Notes: a model not told the origin generated them from the sequence alone. DNA of 64,000 nucleotides from JACXVD01 sp020446665 (GCA_041396905.1 JAWKXQ010000001.1:248001-312000); one strand, 5' to 3'. Counted from the stretch's first letter, positions 31,435-39,370 are shown. Program-made: numbers and translations.

Positions 31435-31992
31435 TCAATCGAAGTCAAAATATGCTGTTGCGATCACCTGCACCCGATCCAGGCGCTGGCCTGACGTTTC
31501 CGCTCTGCTAATCAGCATTGCAAATGCGGGCTCTTCGCGACTTCGCAGAGTGGTGGAAATCATTCCGTCAGAAGTGGTTTCATCCAGCTTTTCCCAACGG
31601 GCGTTGAACTCGGCACCGGTCATCACAGCTTCAATGCTTGGCTGCAAATCGGTGCCTCCACCTCCGGTAATATGGCACATCGGAAGCCGGTCAGACACGA
31701 CAAGGATATAGCCAGCATCTTCGGTAGAGTTGATCCGCCAGTAATGGTTCGCAACTCTCATGTCAGCAGGAGGCAAGGCAGCGGGATCTACGGATTTGAC
31801 CAGGCCCATCTTGTCGCCAAGGCCAACAGTGGCAAGGAAAGGTTCAATGCCATCCGCCCAGCTTGCCGGATTGAGGACCCATTCCTCGCAGCCTCTCAAC
31901 GCTCCGGAAAAGCCTTGCTCAAGGTCACTTTCTGCGTTCGCCGGGGCAGAGAGAACCAGTCCTGCCAGTGCGATTCCAAAGCGGAGGTGCAT
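31435..31992 (-). CDS. hypothetical exported protein
   Basis: A 185-residue protein with a signal peptide (FGIALAGLVLSAPANA). I do not recognise the family. It contains two cysteines after the signal (GCEEWV and PMCHITG), which may form a disulfide, and a C-terminal half with ISTTLRSREEPAFAMLISRA. It is convergent with the arylesterase (3-bp gap) and about 100 bp from recF on the same strand. Confidence 0.65.
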   Translation of the reverse strand: MHLRFGIALAGLVLSAPANAESDLEQGFSGALRGCEEWVLNPASWADGIEPFLATVGLGDKMGLVKSVDPAALPPADMRVANHYWRINSTEDAGYILVVSDRLPMCHITGGGGTDLQPSIEAVMTGAEFNARWEKLDETTSDGMISTTLRSREEPAFAMLISRAETSGQRLDRVQVIATAYFDFD

Positions 31993-32098
31993 GCGATTTT
32001 TCCTGTTGCCGGAGCAGGTTGCTCTGGTTTGGTAAAGTCATAGAGCAAGATGAGCTGGTGGCCAATTGTAGTGAGCCTCACAAATTGCCATCAGCTGC

Positions 32099-33187
32099 CT
32101 ACACCACACGTTCCAGTTTGCCGCCGTCCACGCGCCAGACGGCTGCTTCGCCAGTGATCGCTTCAAACGGCGCCAGTTCCGTTCCGGTCAGCCACACTTG
32201 CGCGCCGCTTTCGCGCAGCCGCTCGAACAGGGTTTCGCGGCGCAGCGGGTCGAGATGCGCGGCGACTTCGTCCAGCAGCAAGAGGGAGGGGCGTCCGCGC
32301 GCGGCAAGGGTAGCATGGGCGAGCGTGATGGCGATCAGCATCGCCTTCTGTTCGCCAGTTGAACAAGTGGCAGCGGGCAGGCCCTTGCCCGCCATGGTGA
32401 CTTCCAGTTCGTCACGATGGGGGCCGGTGAGCGTGCGCCCGGCGGCGCGGTCTTGCCGGCGGCCCTGGCGGAGCGCTTCTGCAAGGTCAGCTGGCTGTGC
32501 CGGACCACCGGGGATGATGCGCAGGGCAGGGCGGGCGAAGGGTTCTTCCGGCAGGCTTGCCAATTCGGCGCAAATAGCCTCGATCAGCCGCACGCGCCCC
32601 TGCGCCAAGGCGCTGCCATGTTCGGCCAGTTGCGCTTCCACCCCGTCCAGCCAGGCCGGTTCGGGCGGGTGGTCGTCTGACAGCAGCCGGTTGCGTTCGC
32701 GCAAAGCCGCTTCATAGCGCGAGGCGTGGCGCGCATGGGCCGGGTCCAGCGCCAGCGCCATCCGGTCCATGAAACGCCGCCTTGCGCCTGCGCTGTCTGT
32801 AAACAACCGGTCCATTGCCGGGGTGAGCCAGAAGATGGAGAGCCACTCGCTGAGGCTTATGGCGCTGGCCTCCGCGCCATTCACCCGCACCAGCCGCCGG
32901 CCGGGGCGATGCGGCTCCACCAGCGTGGCCAGCCGCACTGGCTCGCCGCCATCGGCTTGGTCGAGCGAGGCGCCAACGGCAAAGCCACCCGGTGCATCGC
33001 TGGCAGCGATCTCGCCAAGTGGCGCGCGGCGCAGGCCGCGACCGGGGGCGAAAAGCGATAATGCCTCCAGCACATTGGTCTTGCCCGCGCCATTCTCCCC
33101 CACCAGCAGATTGAAGCTGCGCGTTTCCTCCAGCGAGGTCTGCCGGTGGTTGCGAAACTGCGTGAGGGAGATGCGGGAGAGCGCCAT
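32099..33187 (-). CDS. recF: DNA replication/repair protein RecF
   Basis: A 362-residue SMC-like ATPase: Walker A GENGAGKT (30-37), signature STGEQKAML, Walker B LLLLDEVAAHLD. RecF with RecO/RecR loads RecA at gaps. MALSRISLTQFRNHR is the canonical N-terminus, so ATG 33187 is chosen and the longer frame to 33268 rejected. Here it is not beside dnaN/gyrB. Its upstream region is shared with the divergent psp operon. Confidence 0.95.
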   Translation of the reverse strand: MALSRISLTQFRNHRQTSLEETRSFNLLVGENGAGKTNVLEALSLFAPGRGLRRAPLGEIAASDAPGGFAVGASLDQADGGEPVRLATLVEPHRPGRRLVRVNGAEASAISLSEWLSIFWLTPAMDRLFTDSAGARRRFMDRMALALDPAHARHASRYEAALRERNRLLSDDHPPEPAWLDGVEAQLAEHGSALAQGRVRLIEAICAELASLPEEPFARPALRIIPGGPAQPADLAEALRQGRRQDRAAGRTLTGPHRDELEVTMAGKGLPAATCSTGEQKAMLIAITLAHATLAARGRPSLLLLDEVAAHLDPLRRETLFERLRESGAQVWLTGTELAPFEAITGEAAVWRVDGGKLERVV

Positions 33188-33252
33188 ATCGGTGCGCGAG
33201 CGATAGCGGGGAGCAGCCCGTGGCTCTAGCTGAAAATCACAATGCGAAGGAT

Positions 33253-33267
33253 TGGGAAATTTTCCCA
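33253..33267. promoter_or_regulatory. 15-bp palindrome, candidate activator site of the psp operon
   Basis: TGGGAAATTTTCCCA is a perfect odd palindrome, about 76 bp upstream of the sigma-54-type element, a normal distance for an enhancer-binding activator. A second, less perfect, TTATTGATAAACGATAA repeat follows at about 33279-33295. Binding by a PspF-type activator is inference. Confidence 0.45.
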
Positions 33268-33342
33268 CAATGCGGGAATTATTGATAAACGATAATGGGT
33301 GTTACGGTTCAGAAAGCCCGAAATTCCGCCATTCCTCCAGTT

Positions 33343-33358
33343 TGGCACGCCCCGTGCA
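33343..33358 (+). promoter_or_regulatory. sigma-54-type promoter of the psp operon
   Basis: TGGCACGCCCCGTGCA fits the -24/-12 consensus (TGGCACG, four bases, TTGCA) with one change; GG and GC are 12 bp apart as required. Transcription would start near 33370, 45 bp before the first gene. Confidence 0.75.
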
Positions 33359-33414
33359 AAGGTTGGGGCATCAGCGGGAGTGACCCGCCAAACCAATCAG
33401 GAAGGAAAAAGAAA

Positions 33415-33546
33415 ATGCCGTATTTTGATAAATTCACCAACAAGGTCGTCGCCAGCATCTCTGCGCTGACATTGTCAGCCATCTTCATGGCGACGGCGAT
33501 CATCCCCGCTTCGCCGGTGCTGACCACCCCCGGAGTGATGGCATGA
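33415..33546 (+). CDS. small membrane protein upstream of pspC
   Basis: A 43-residue protein with a single hydrophobic segment (VVASISALTLSAIFMATAII, about 11-30) and no recognised domain. It is preceded by AGGAAGGAAAAAG and overlaps pspC by 4 bp (ATGA), strong evidence that it is translated. It sits where pspB would be, but lacks the usual PspB C-terminal coiled coil. It may be a small partner of PspC at the inner membrane; no function is known. Confidence 0.75.
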   Translation: MPYFDKFTNKVVASISALTLSAIFMATAIIPASPVLTTPGVMA

Positions 33547-33758
33547 GCAAGATCAGCAAGAATACCGATGGCGGCGTATCGAGCCGGAACTTCCGGCTCG
33601 ACCGCCAGGGTGGCAAAATGCTCGGCGTATGCGGCGGGATCGGGAAGTATTTCGGGATCGACCCGCTGATCGTTCGGATCGGCTTTGTCGCCGGCACGCT
33701 GATCGGATTTGGATCGCTGATCCTCGTCTATCTCGCCATTGCCCTGATCGCGGATTGA
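33543..33758 (+). CDS. pspC: PspC domain protein
   Basis: A 71-residue protein with a full PspC domain: RNFRLDRQGGKMLGVCGGIG, KYFGIDPLIVRIGFV, then a membrane segment (LIGFGSLILVYLAIALIA). PspC senses or responds to inner-membrane stress such as secretin mislocalisation or loss of proton motive force. It is the second gene of a two-gene operon behind a sigma-54-like promoter. No pspA or pspF is present in the window. Confidence 0.93.
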   Translation: MSKISKNTDGGVSSRNFRLDRQGGKMLGVCGGIGKYFGIDPLIVRIGFVAGTLIGFGSLILVYLAIALIAD

Positions 33759-33791
33759 GGGAGGCCGGTGCCTCCCTCGCAGCCCGGCACA

Positions 33792-34574
33792 TTACATCGC
33801 TGAAATGCCGCCATCCAGCTTCAGCTCCGCCCCGGTCATGAAGCGGCTTTCATCGCTGGCAAGATAGATCGCCCCCAGCGCGATATCCTCAGGCTCGCCG
33901 ATCCGCCCCAGCGGGATCTGGCGGGCCAGCTTGCCTTTGATCACATCAATCGGTGCGTCAGTGACTTTGGAGAACCCATCGAGAATGGGCGTGTTCACAA
34001 AGGTCGGATGGATCGAATTGCAGCGAATATCCCATTTGTTTTTCGCGCAATGCAGCGCAACCGATTTGGTCAGCATCCAGCAGGATGCCTTGCTCGCATT
34101 ATAGGCGGGCATGGTGTTGCTGGCGATCAGCCCGGCAATGCTGGACAGATTGACGATGGAAGCAGGCTGGCTTTCGCGCAGCAGGGGCAGGGCATATTTG
34201 CAGCCCAGGAATACGCCGTCGCTGTTCACCGCAAAGGCGCGCTTCCAGTCTTCGAAGCTGCAATCCTCGACATTGCCCTCGGCCCCGATCCCGGCATTGT
34301 TGACCAGCACGGACAGGCCGCCCAGCTTGTCTTGAGCGAACGCAATGGCTTCCTGCCACGCTTCGGGGCTGGTGACATCATGCCCACAGGCGAAGGCGGT
34401 GCCAGCGCCATAGTCAGCATTGATCGCATCCGCGCAGGCTTGAGCGCCCGCTGCGTTCACATCGGTGATCAGCACCTGCGCCCCTTCGCGGGCAAAGCCC
34501 TGCGCAATGGCCGCGCCCAGACCCTGCGCCGCGCCGGTTACCAGTGCGCGCTTGCCGTCCATTCTCTTGCTCAA
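33792..34574 (-). CDS. SDR family oxidoreductase
   Basis: A 260-residue classical short-chain dehydrogenase: cofactor motif TGAAQGLGAAIA, NNAGIGAEG, catalytic Ser in NLSSIAG, YNASKAS (Tyr-x3-Lys), and a C-terminal ASDESRFMTGAELKLDGG. The acid (ITDVNAAG) after strand 2 suggests NAD preference. The substrate is unknown; the pattern resembles cyclohexanol or 3-oxoacyl reductase-like enzymes. It is the last gene of the lemA operon, overlapping the Nudix gene by 4 bp. Confidence 0.9.
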   Translation of the reverse strand: MSKRMDGKRALVTGAAQGLGAAIAQGFAREGAQVLITDVNAAGAQACADAINADYGAGTAFACGHDVTSPEAWQEAIAFAQDKLGGLSVLVNNAGIGAEGNVEDCSFEDWKRAFAVNSDGVFLGCKYALPLLRESQPASIVNLSSIAGLIASNTMPAYNASKASCWMLTKSVALHCAKNKWDIRCNSIHPTFVNTPILDGFSKVTDAPIDVIKGKLARQIPLGRIGEPEDIALGAIYLASDESRFMTGAELKLDGGISAM

Positions 34575-35110
34575 GTGAGTTCACCTGCAAATAATTTCGT
34601 GCCCAGCAGCATCAGCATGCGCACATCAATCGCGCAACCTGCGGCGCGGCGTTCGGCAATGAAATCTTCGATGGTGGCGAGGGGAACGCGATAGGTCGTG
34701 ATGTCCTCGCCTTCGACCCCGCCTCCGGGGCCAACCTTGCTCAGCCCGGTTGCCTTCACCAGCGTGAAGCTCTCCGTCACCATGCCGGGGGAGGACCAGA
34801 ATTCGCCGCAATTTTCGAGGCTGGCCGCTGCATAGCCCGTTTCCTCGATCAATTCGCGACCGGCGGCGGCCAGCGGGTCTTCCCCCTCATGGCCTGCATC
34901 ATCGCCGATCAGCCCGGCGGGCAGTTCAAGGCAGCGCCGGCCCAGCGGCACGCGAAACTGTTCCACCAGCAGGACGTGACCATCCTCTATCGCTGCAATC
35001 ACGGCAGCGCGGATGTTGCGCGCACGGCTGACATATTCCCAGCGGCCGCGTTTCTTGGCGATCACCCAATCACCCTGCCAGGTGATCTCTTCGGGGGTGT
35101 TGTCCTGCAT
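34571..35110 (-). CDS. Nudix hydrolase, ADP-ribose pyrophosphatase-like
   Basis: A 179-residue Nudix protein with the core box EDPLAAAGRELIEETGY (E-x7-REL-x2-EE-x-G) and the preceding LELPAGLIGDD. The SSPGMVTESFTL segment after the box resembles ADP-ribose pyrophosphatases. It cleaves a nucleoside diphosphate linked to another group. Its ATG shares one base with the stop of the TPM gene before it (TAATG). Confidence 0.88.
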   Translation of the reverse strand: MQDNTPEEITWQGDWVIAKKRGRWEYVSRARNIRAAVIAAIEDGHVLLVEQFRVPLGRRCLELPAGLIGDDAGHEGEDPLAAAGRELIEETGYAAASLENCGEFWSSPGMVTESFTLVKATGLSKVGPGGGVEGEDITTYRVPLATIEDFIAERRAAGCAIDVRMLMLLGTKLFAGELT

Positions 35111-35787
35111 TATACCTCGATCAGCCGGTCGGGCAGTTCGTTCTGGTCATCTTCGTCGCGCGGGAAATGTTCTGCCAGCAGAGTGCCGACATCGCGGATA
35201 CCGGCGATCATTCCTTCTGCCATCCGGCCTGCGCGGATTTCGACCAGCATGTCTGCCATGGCTTCGCCCCAGACTTCGGCGCTGACCTTTGCAGCGATGG
35301 TCTCGTCTGCGACGATTTCCGCGCGATGTTCCTGCATCGAAAGATAGATAAGCACACCAGTGCGGCCATGGGTGCGCCGCTCCGCCCCGACCTTGAAATG
35401 GGTGATGGCACGGTCATGCACCCGCAGGGTCTTCACCCGGCCCGGCACCAGCAGGAAGCGCAGCCTGTCCCACAGCAGGAACAGCCACACACCGAGGAAT
35501 TTGAGCGAGGCAAAGACCGCCGCCACGCTGAATATCTCGCCCGGTGTCCATTCATGGCCCCACAGATTGAGCGCCCATTCGATCTTGCCGAGATAGAATT
35601 CGGGAAAGATGGCGAGGAAGGCGAGCACCAGCAGGCTGGCAAATCCCGCCCAGGCGAGCGCTATGTCGCTATAGCCGTCGGAACGGTCAGCCAGAACGGT
35701 GACAATTTCGCCCGACGTATGCGCCTCTGCCTCGGCCACGGCGGCCGATACGCGCGCATGTTCATCACTGGTCAGATAGCGTCCCAT
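35110..35787 (-). CDS. TPM domain membrane protein with inserted TM pair
   Basis: A 225-residue protein. The TPM-like fold starts with LTSDEHARVSAAVAEAEAHTSGEIVTVL, is interrupted by two hydrophobic segments (FASLLVLAFLAIFP and FASLKFLGVWLFLLW), and resumes with HFKVGAERRTHGRTGVLIYLSMQEHRAEIVAD and IRAGRMAEGMIAGI. TPM proteins are membrane-associated and often accompany LemA. It ends one base into the Nudix start and follows the second TPM gene directly. Confidence 0.87.
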   Translation of the reverse strand: MGRYLTSDEHARVSAAVAEAEAHTSGEIVTVLADRSDGYSDIALAWAGFASLLVLAFLAIFPEFYLGKIEWALNLWGHEWTPGEIFSVAAVFASLKFLGVWLFLLWDRLRFLLVPGRVKTLRVHDRAITHFKVGAERRTHGRTGVLIYLSMQEHRAEIVADETIAAKVSAEVWGEAMADMLVEIRAGRMAEGMIAGIRDVGTLLAEHFPRDEDDQNELPDRLIEV

Positions 35788-36600
35788 TTACCAGCCTCCA
35801 CTCGCACCGCCGCCGCCAAAGCTGCCGCCTCCGCCAGAGAAACCTCCTCCGCCGCCAGAAAAGCCGCCTCCGCCGCCCCAGCTGGAGCCACCGCTGCTGG
35901 ACCCGCCACGGGTAGCAGCATTAACGGCCTCCCACAGGATGATATTGCCAATGGTCGAACCCGCGCCGCCGCGATAGCGTTTGCCACGGGCACCGCGAAT
36001 AATCGGCAGGATGAAGAAGAAAAACAGAAAGCCGAGCCAGATGATTGTCCCAAATGAAAAGCCGCCGCCCTTCGCGGGTTTGGGTTTCGCTTCTGCGGCA
36101 ATTCGCATGGCCTCTTCTGGCGGCAGTTGCAGCTGGGTAATGATCGCGTCGGTCCCCGCAACAATCCCGCCCGCCATATCACCATCGCGAAAGCGGGGCG
36201 TGATCCGGTCGCGGATGATCATGGAGGACATGGCGTCAGTGAGATAGGGTTCCAGCCCATAGCCAACCTCAATCCGCACCTTGCGCTCCTGCGGGGCAAC
36301 CAGCAGCAACACACCGTCATTGCGCTCGGCATCGCCAATGCCCCATGCGCGGCCCAGCTGGTATCCGTAATCGCTGATTTCATAGCCCTGAAGGCTTGGT
36401 ACAGTCGCGACTACAAATTGGCGCTGGGTGGTCGTTTCAAAGCTTTCGAGCTTTGCAGCGAGAGCCGCTTCCTCGGCTGGCCCGAGCAGATCAGCATTAT
36501 CGACCACACGCCCCGTCAGTTCAGGAAAGTCTGGTGCAGCAGATAGCGGGCTGGCCAGCAAGGCAAGCAAGGCTGCGGCAATGAAGGCAAGAGGTTTCAT
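35788..36600 (-). CDS. TPM domain protein, YgcG type
   Basis: A 270-residue exported TPM protein. A signal peptide (AFIAAALLALLASPLSA) precedes the TPM domain (LTGRVVDNADLLGP, QRQFVVATVPSLQGYEISDYGYQ, RAWGIGDAERNDGVLLLVA, RKVRIEVGYGLEPYLTD), then a TM helix (TIIWLGFLFFFFILPII) and a glycine/serine-rich tail (SSGGSSWGGGGGFSGGGG). It would be anchored with the TPM domain outside the cytoplasm. It overlaps the upstream TPM gene by 4 bp. Confidence 0.92.
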   Translation of the reverse strand: MKPLAFIAAALLALLASPLSAAPDFPELTGRVVDNADLLGPAEEAALAAKLESFETTTQRQFVVATVPSLQGYEISDYGYQLGRAWGIGDAERNDGVLLLVAPQERKVRIEVGYGLEPYLTDAMSSMIIRDRITPRFRDGDMAGGIVAGTDAIITQLQLPPEEAMRIAAEAKPKPAKGGGFSFGTIIWLGFLFFFFILPIIRGARGKRYRGGAGSTIGNIILWEAVNAATRGGSSSGGSSWGGGGGFSGGGGGFSGGGGSFGGGGASGGW

Positions 36601-37115
36601 GCTGCTTCTTTCATTTCGGCAGGGGTGACTTCCAGAATCAATCTGTCCACTCCCTGCATGATCCCGCGCTCGAAGCTGCCTTTGCGAAATTCGGGCAAGA
36701 CTGCTTGCTGCAGGATTTCATCTGCCTCCTCATCCTTTACTGTGGATTCGAGGCCGTAGCCCACTTCAATCCGCACTTCGCGTTCATTCGGAGCCACCAG
36801 CAGCATCAGCCCGTCATTGCGCTTTGCATCGCCAATGCCCCAGGCCCGGGCCAGATCAACCGAGTACACGAGTATGTCCTTGCCTTCGAGGCTTGGCGTT
36901 GTCGCGACGACCAGTTGCACCCCGGTATCGGCTTCCAGCTGTTCCAATTGCGAGGTCAGCTGTGCTTCGACTGGCGTAGCAATTATGTCAGCCGCATCGA
37001 CCACGCGGCCCGTCAGTTCCAGTGCCGGGGGCGGAGGCGCGTCACCTTTGGCGGCGCATCCCATTATGAGAGACGCCGCCGCACAGGCAAAGGTGAGGCG
37101 CAGCATGCGGATCAA
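36597..37115 (-). CDS. TPM domain lipoprotein
   Basis: A 172-residue TPM protein with a lipobox (ASLIMGC, Cys about 20). The domain (LTGRVVDAADIIATP, RAWGIGDAKRNDGLMLLVA, REVRIEVGYGLESTV) is close to that of its downstream neighbour, so the two are likely to have arisen by duplication. It lacks the TM and glycine tail. It follows lemA by 8 bp. Confidence 0.9.
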   Translation of the reverse strand: MIRMLRLTFACAAASLIMGCAAKGDAPPPPALELTGRVVDAADIIATPVEAQLTSQLEQLEADTGVQLVVATTPSLEGKDILVYSVDLARAWGIGDAKRNDGLMLLVAPNEREVRIEVGYGLESTVKDEEADEILQQAVLPEFRKGSFERGIMQGVDRLILEVTPAEMKEAA

Positions 37116-37123
37116 CGCCGAAA

Positions 37124-37717
37124 TTATATATCCATTACCGGCGCGACTTCTGCCCCTGGGCTGGCCGCCTCGTAAGGTGCCATGGGTTCAGCGCCATGGA
37201 TCAAATTGGCGCCGATCGTGTCCGGGAAGGTGCGGATCGTCGTGTTATATTTGCGCACCGCTTCGTTGTAATCCTTGATCGCGATACGAATGCGGTTCTC
37301 TGCGCCTTCCACCTGCGCCTGTGCGGTTTCGATATTGCGGGTGAATTGCGGGTTGGGATTCGATTCCACCGTTGCAAACAAACGCGAAAGTCCGCTGCCC
37401 AGCGCGTTCTGCGCTTCGGCATATTGCGCCATCTTTTCCGGATCGTTGAGGTCGGCTTCGCTGAGCTGGATCGAACCGGCCTTTGCGCGTGCTTCAGCAA
37501 CGCCAACGAAGATATCCGTTTCGCCTTCCTTTGCGCCCTTTACCAGCGCTTCGATATTGGGGAGCAGGTTGGCGCGCGACTGGAAGGCGGCTTCGACATC
37601 GCCCCATTTGGCCTTGGCTTCTTCTTCAGCGGCCGGCACGGAATTGATCCCGCAGGCGGCAAGGCCGAGCGAGGCGAGGGCGACCACGGCGAAGCGGCGC
37701 ATGGATGCGAAATTCAT
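37124..37717 (-). CDS. lemA: LemA family lipoprotein
   Basis: A 197-residue protein with a lipoprotein signal (LASLGLAACG) followed by the LemA core: AKWGDVEAAFQSRANLLPNIEALVKG, then helical segments ending DYNEAVRKYNTTIRTFPD. It leads the operon lemA-TPM-TPM-TPM-Nudix-SDR. LemA is often paired with TPM proteins, but its function is unclear. ATG 37717 is preferred over 37783 because a GGAGA site precedes it. Confidence 0.93.
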   Translation of the reverse strand: MNFASMRRFAVVALASLGLAACGINSVPAAEEEAKAKWGDVEAAFQSRANLLPNIEALVKGAKEGETDIFVGVAEARAKAGSIQLSEADLNDPEKMAQYAEAQNALGSGLSRLFATVESNPNPQFTRNIETAQAQVEGAENRIRIAIKDYNEAVRKYNTTIRTFPDTIGANLIHGAEPMAPYEAASPGAEVAPVMDI

Positions 37718-37816
37718 GGATGGAGACCTTTCTCTTGGCACCTGCGGTGGCAGGCCATCTGTATTGGATAGATAGCACACCACGGGGCCGGTTCAAGATT
37801 TGCAGCTGTTTACTTT

Positions 37817-37828
37817 GCTTGTACAAGC
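37817..37828. promoter_or_regulatory. 12-bp palindrome between lemA and mscL
   Basis: GCTTGTACAAGC is a perfect palindrome between the divergent lemA and mscL starts. It may be an operator for either gene or chance; there is no further support. Confidence 0.25.
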
Positions 37829-37873
37829 CGCGTTGCCACTGGGCAGCCGAACGTATGAGGAAGGACATTCGTT

Positions 37874-38293
37874 ATGATGAGTGAATTCAAGGAATTCATT
37901 GCCAAGGGCAATGTGATGGATCTGGCAGTGGCCGTGATTATCGGTGGGGCCTTCGGGACCATTGTCACTTCGCTGACCGGCGATGTGATTATGCCGATTG
38001 TCGGCTATATTTTCGGTGGGGCAGACTTCACCAACCAGTTTATCCTGCTCAGCACTCCGGCTGGCTATGAAGGGGCGATGGACGATTATGCCGCGCTGAA
38101 GGAAGCAGGCGCTGCAATGATCGGCTATGGCGCGTTCCTGACCGCCGTGATCAATTTTGTGATCCTGGCTTTCATCATTTTCCTGCTGGTCCGCTATGCG
38201 AACAAGCTGACGAAGAAGCAGGAAGAGGCAGCACCTGCAGGCCCGAGCGAGATCGATCTGCTCACGGAAATCCGTGACGCTCTGAAGAAGTAA
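37874..38293 (+). CDS. mscL: large-conductance mechanosensitive channel
   Basis: A 139-residue MscL: N-terminal helix SEFKEFIAKGNVMDLAVAVIIGGAFGTIV (TM1 with the gate), a periplasmic loop, TM2 (AFLTAVINFVILAFIIFLLV) and the C-terminal bundle ending LLTEIRDALKK. It opens under membrane tension to release solutes in osmotic downshock. AGGAAGG precedes ATG 37874; ATG 37877 is a second option. Confidence 0.97.
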   Translation: MMSEFKEFIAKGNVMDLAVAVIIGGAFGTIVTSLTGDVIMPIVGYIFGGADFTNQFILLSTPAGYEGAMDDYAALKEAGAAMIGYGAFLTAVINFVILAFIIFLLVRYANKLTKKQEEAAPAGPSEIDLLTEIRDALKK

Positions 38294-38320
38294 GCACAAC
38301 GGCTGCGGGTAGCTCCGGTT

Positions 38321-38417
38321 CGGTCGCATTGCGACCGCAAGGCCGACCGGCCGCCCCCTTCGGCTGGCTGGCAAGCCAGCCGCTCAGGATAAACTGCGCG
38401 ATTGGGCCGCAAGGCCC
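38321..38417. repeat. cluster of three hairpins between mscL and ssrA
   Basis: Three consecutive palindromes: CGGTCGC-ATT-GCGACCG (38321-38337), CGGCTGGCT-GGCA-AGCCAGCCG (38361-38382) and GGGCC-GCAA-GGCCC (38404-38417). They may end mscL transcription or belong to a dispersed repeat; no poly-T tract follows. Confidence 0.5.
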
Positions 38418-38486
38418 CTTGAGCGAGGACATCGCGCGCCGGATGGCGTGCCGAAAATAAGACTCACTCCTCCCCAAACCATACAC

Positions 38487-38514
38487 TTCACATTAAGCGG
38501 GCAGGGCCTATATA
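38487..38514 (+). promoter_or_regulatory. promoter of ssrA
   Basis: TTCACA and TATATA separated by 16 bp form a plausible housekeeping promoter, with transcription expected near 38520, just before the acceptor piece. Confidence 0.55.
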
Positions 38515-38518
38515 GGTG

Positions 38519-38860
38519 CTGCCCGTTTTTGCGGGCTATGGCGATAAATTGCGATGTGCAATAGGCACAGCGGACCCGGGGGCAGTACCCGGCGGCTCCA
38601 CCAAGAAACCCGGATTTCCGGGCGTTTTGACGGGGCCGAACCAGGATCGACGTGTGTTGAAAAGCATTGTTTTTGCCCGGGCTGAGTACCCCGTAAAACT
38701 GTTCAAAACCTACAAGTGCCAATGATAATGAAGCACTCGCTCTTGCTGCGTAATTTTAAGGCCTAACGGCCCGACCTTACAAAGCTTAAGCGCCGTTGGA
38801 CCCACGGGGCAACAGAAGCGGATTCCGGGGGCCCGGGGGAGCCTAGCAACAGAATCCCCC
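38519..38860 (+). ncRNA. ssrA: two-piece (circularly permuted) tmRNA
   Basis: The acceptor piece comes first and ends with the T arm (stem CCGGG/CCCGG, 7-nt loop) and CGGCTCC-A-CCA at 38593-38603. A 28-nt intervening segment with a CCCGG hairpin (38604-38631) is removed. The coding piece begins GGGGCCG at 38632-38638, which pairs with CGGCTCC to form a 7-bp acceptor stem with the G3-U alanine identity pair. The tag frame GCC to TAA (38718-38753) reads ANDNEALALAA. The 3' pseudoknot region extends to about 38860. Both outer ends are approximate. Permutation is typical of alphaproteobacteria. It rescues stalled ribosomes with SmpB. Confidence 0.95.
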
Positions 38861-39023
38861 ACCTAATTCACCACAGGCGCACCTCATATCGGCTTGCGAA
38901 TGCACATTCGCTGCGCTTCCGGTTCTCACGACCAGAAAGGTCGCTGCGCGCCGGTTCTCACAACTGCACATTCTCGGCTCGATCTGATGTACGCCTGAGG
39001 CGAATTGAACCGGGGTCCCTGCT

Positions 39024-39090
39024 CCGTTCGTGTCGAGCGAAGTCGAGACACAGCGCGTGCAGCCTCTCGACTTCGCTCGAGGCGAACGGG
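39024..39090. repeat. REP-like palindrome
   Basis: CCGTTCGTGTCGAGCGAAGT on the left pairs with TTCGCTCGAGGCGAACGG on the right around a short GC-rich loop. Palindromes built on TCGAGCGAAGTCGAGA are dispersed in sphingomonad genomes. The surrounding 38861-39118 holds no gene that I can support. Confidence 0.7.
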
Positions 39091-39118
39091 GTTTCGACGC
39101 TGGAATTTGCGGTGAAAG

Positions 39119-39370
39119 TCAGGCGCTGGTCGTGCTCAGCCGCTGGCTATCTTCGCGTTCGCGTTCCATCCGCAGCGCGTCGAGGATTTTGGCACCTGCC
39201 AGGAACACCGCGCCGCTGCAGGCCCAGAACAGCATCCAGCCGCCATAGCCGGGATATTGCGCGATATAATGGCTGCCGCGATCCATCGCACCCAGGGCAA
39301 GGGCAAAGATGATCAGATAGGCTTCCACCCGCGTCTTGATCACGAATAGCCGTTTGACCTTACCCAGCAT
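39119..39370 (-). CDS. small membrane protein, unknown function
   Basis: An 83-residue protein with two hydrophobic segments (AYLIIFALALGAMD and GGWMLFWACSGAVFLAGA) and a charged tail (LRMEREREDSQRL). I do not recognise a specific family. ATG 39370 follows AAGGGAG; an in-frame ATG at 39409 would add 13 charged residues with no better signal. It stands alone. Confidence 0.7.
   Translation of the reverse strand: MLGKVKRLFVIKTRVEAYLIIFALALGAMDRGSHYIAQYPGYGGWMLFWACSGAVFLAGAKILDALRMEREREDSQRLSTTSA

Noticed and set aside
38909..38961. Two imperfect copies of GCTGCGC..CCGGTTCTCAC after ssrA
   Set aside because: Only two short copies with mismatches; not enough to call a repeat array or regulatory site.
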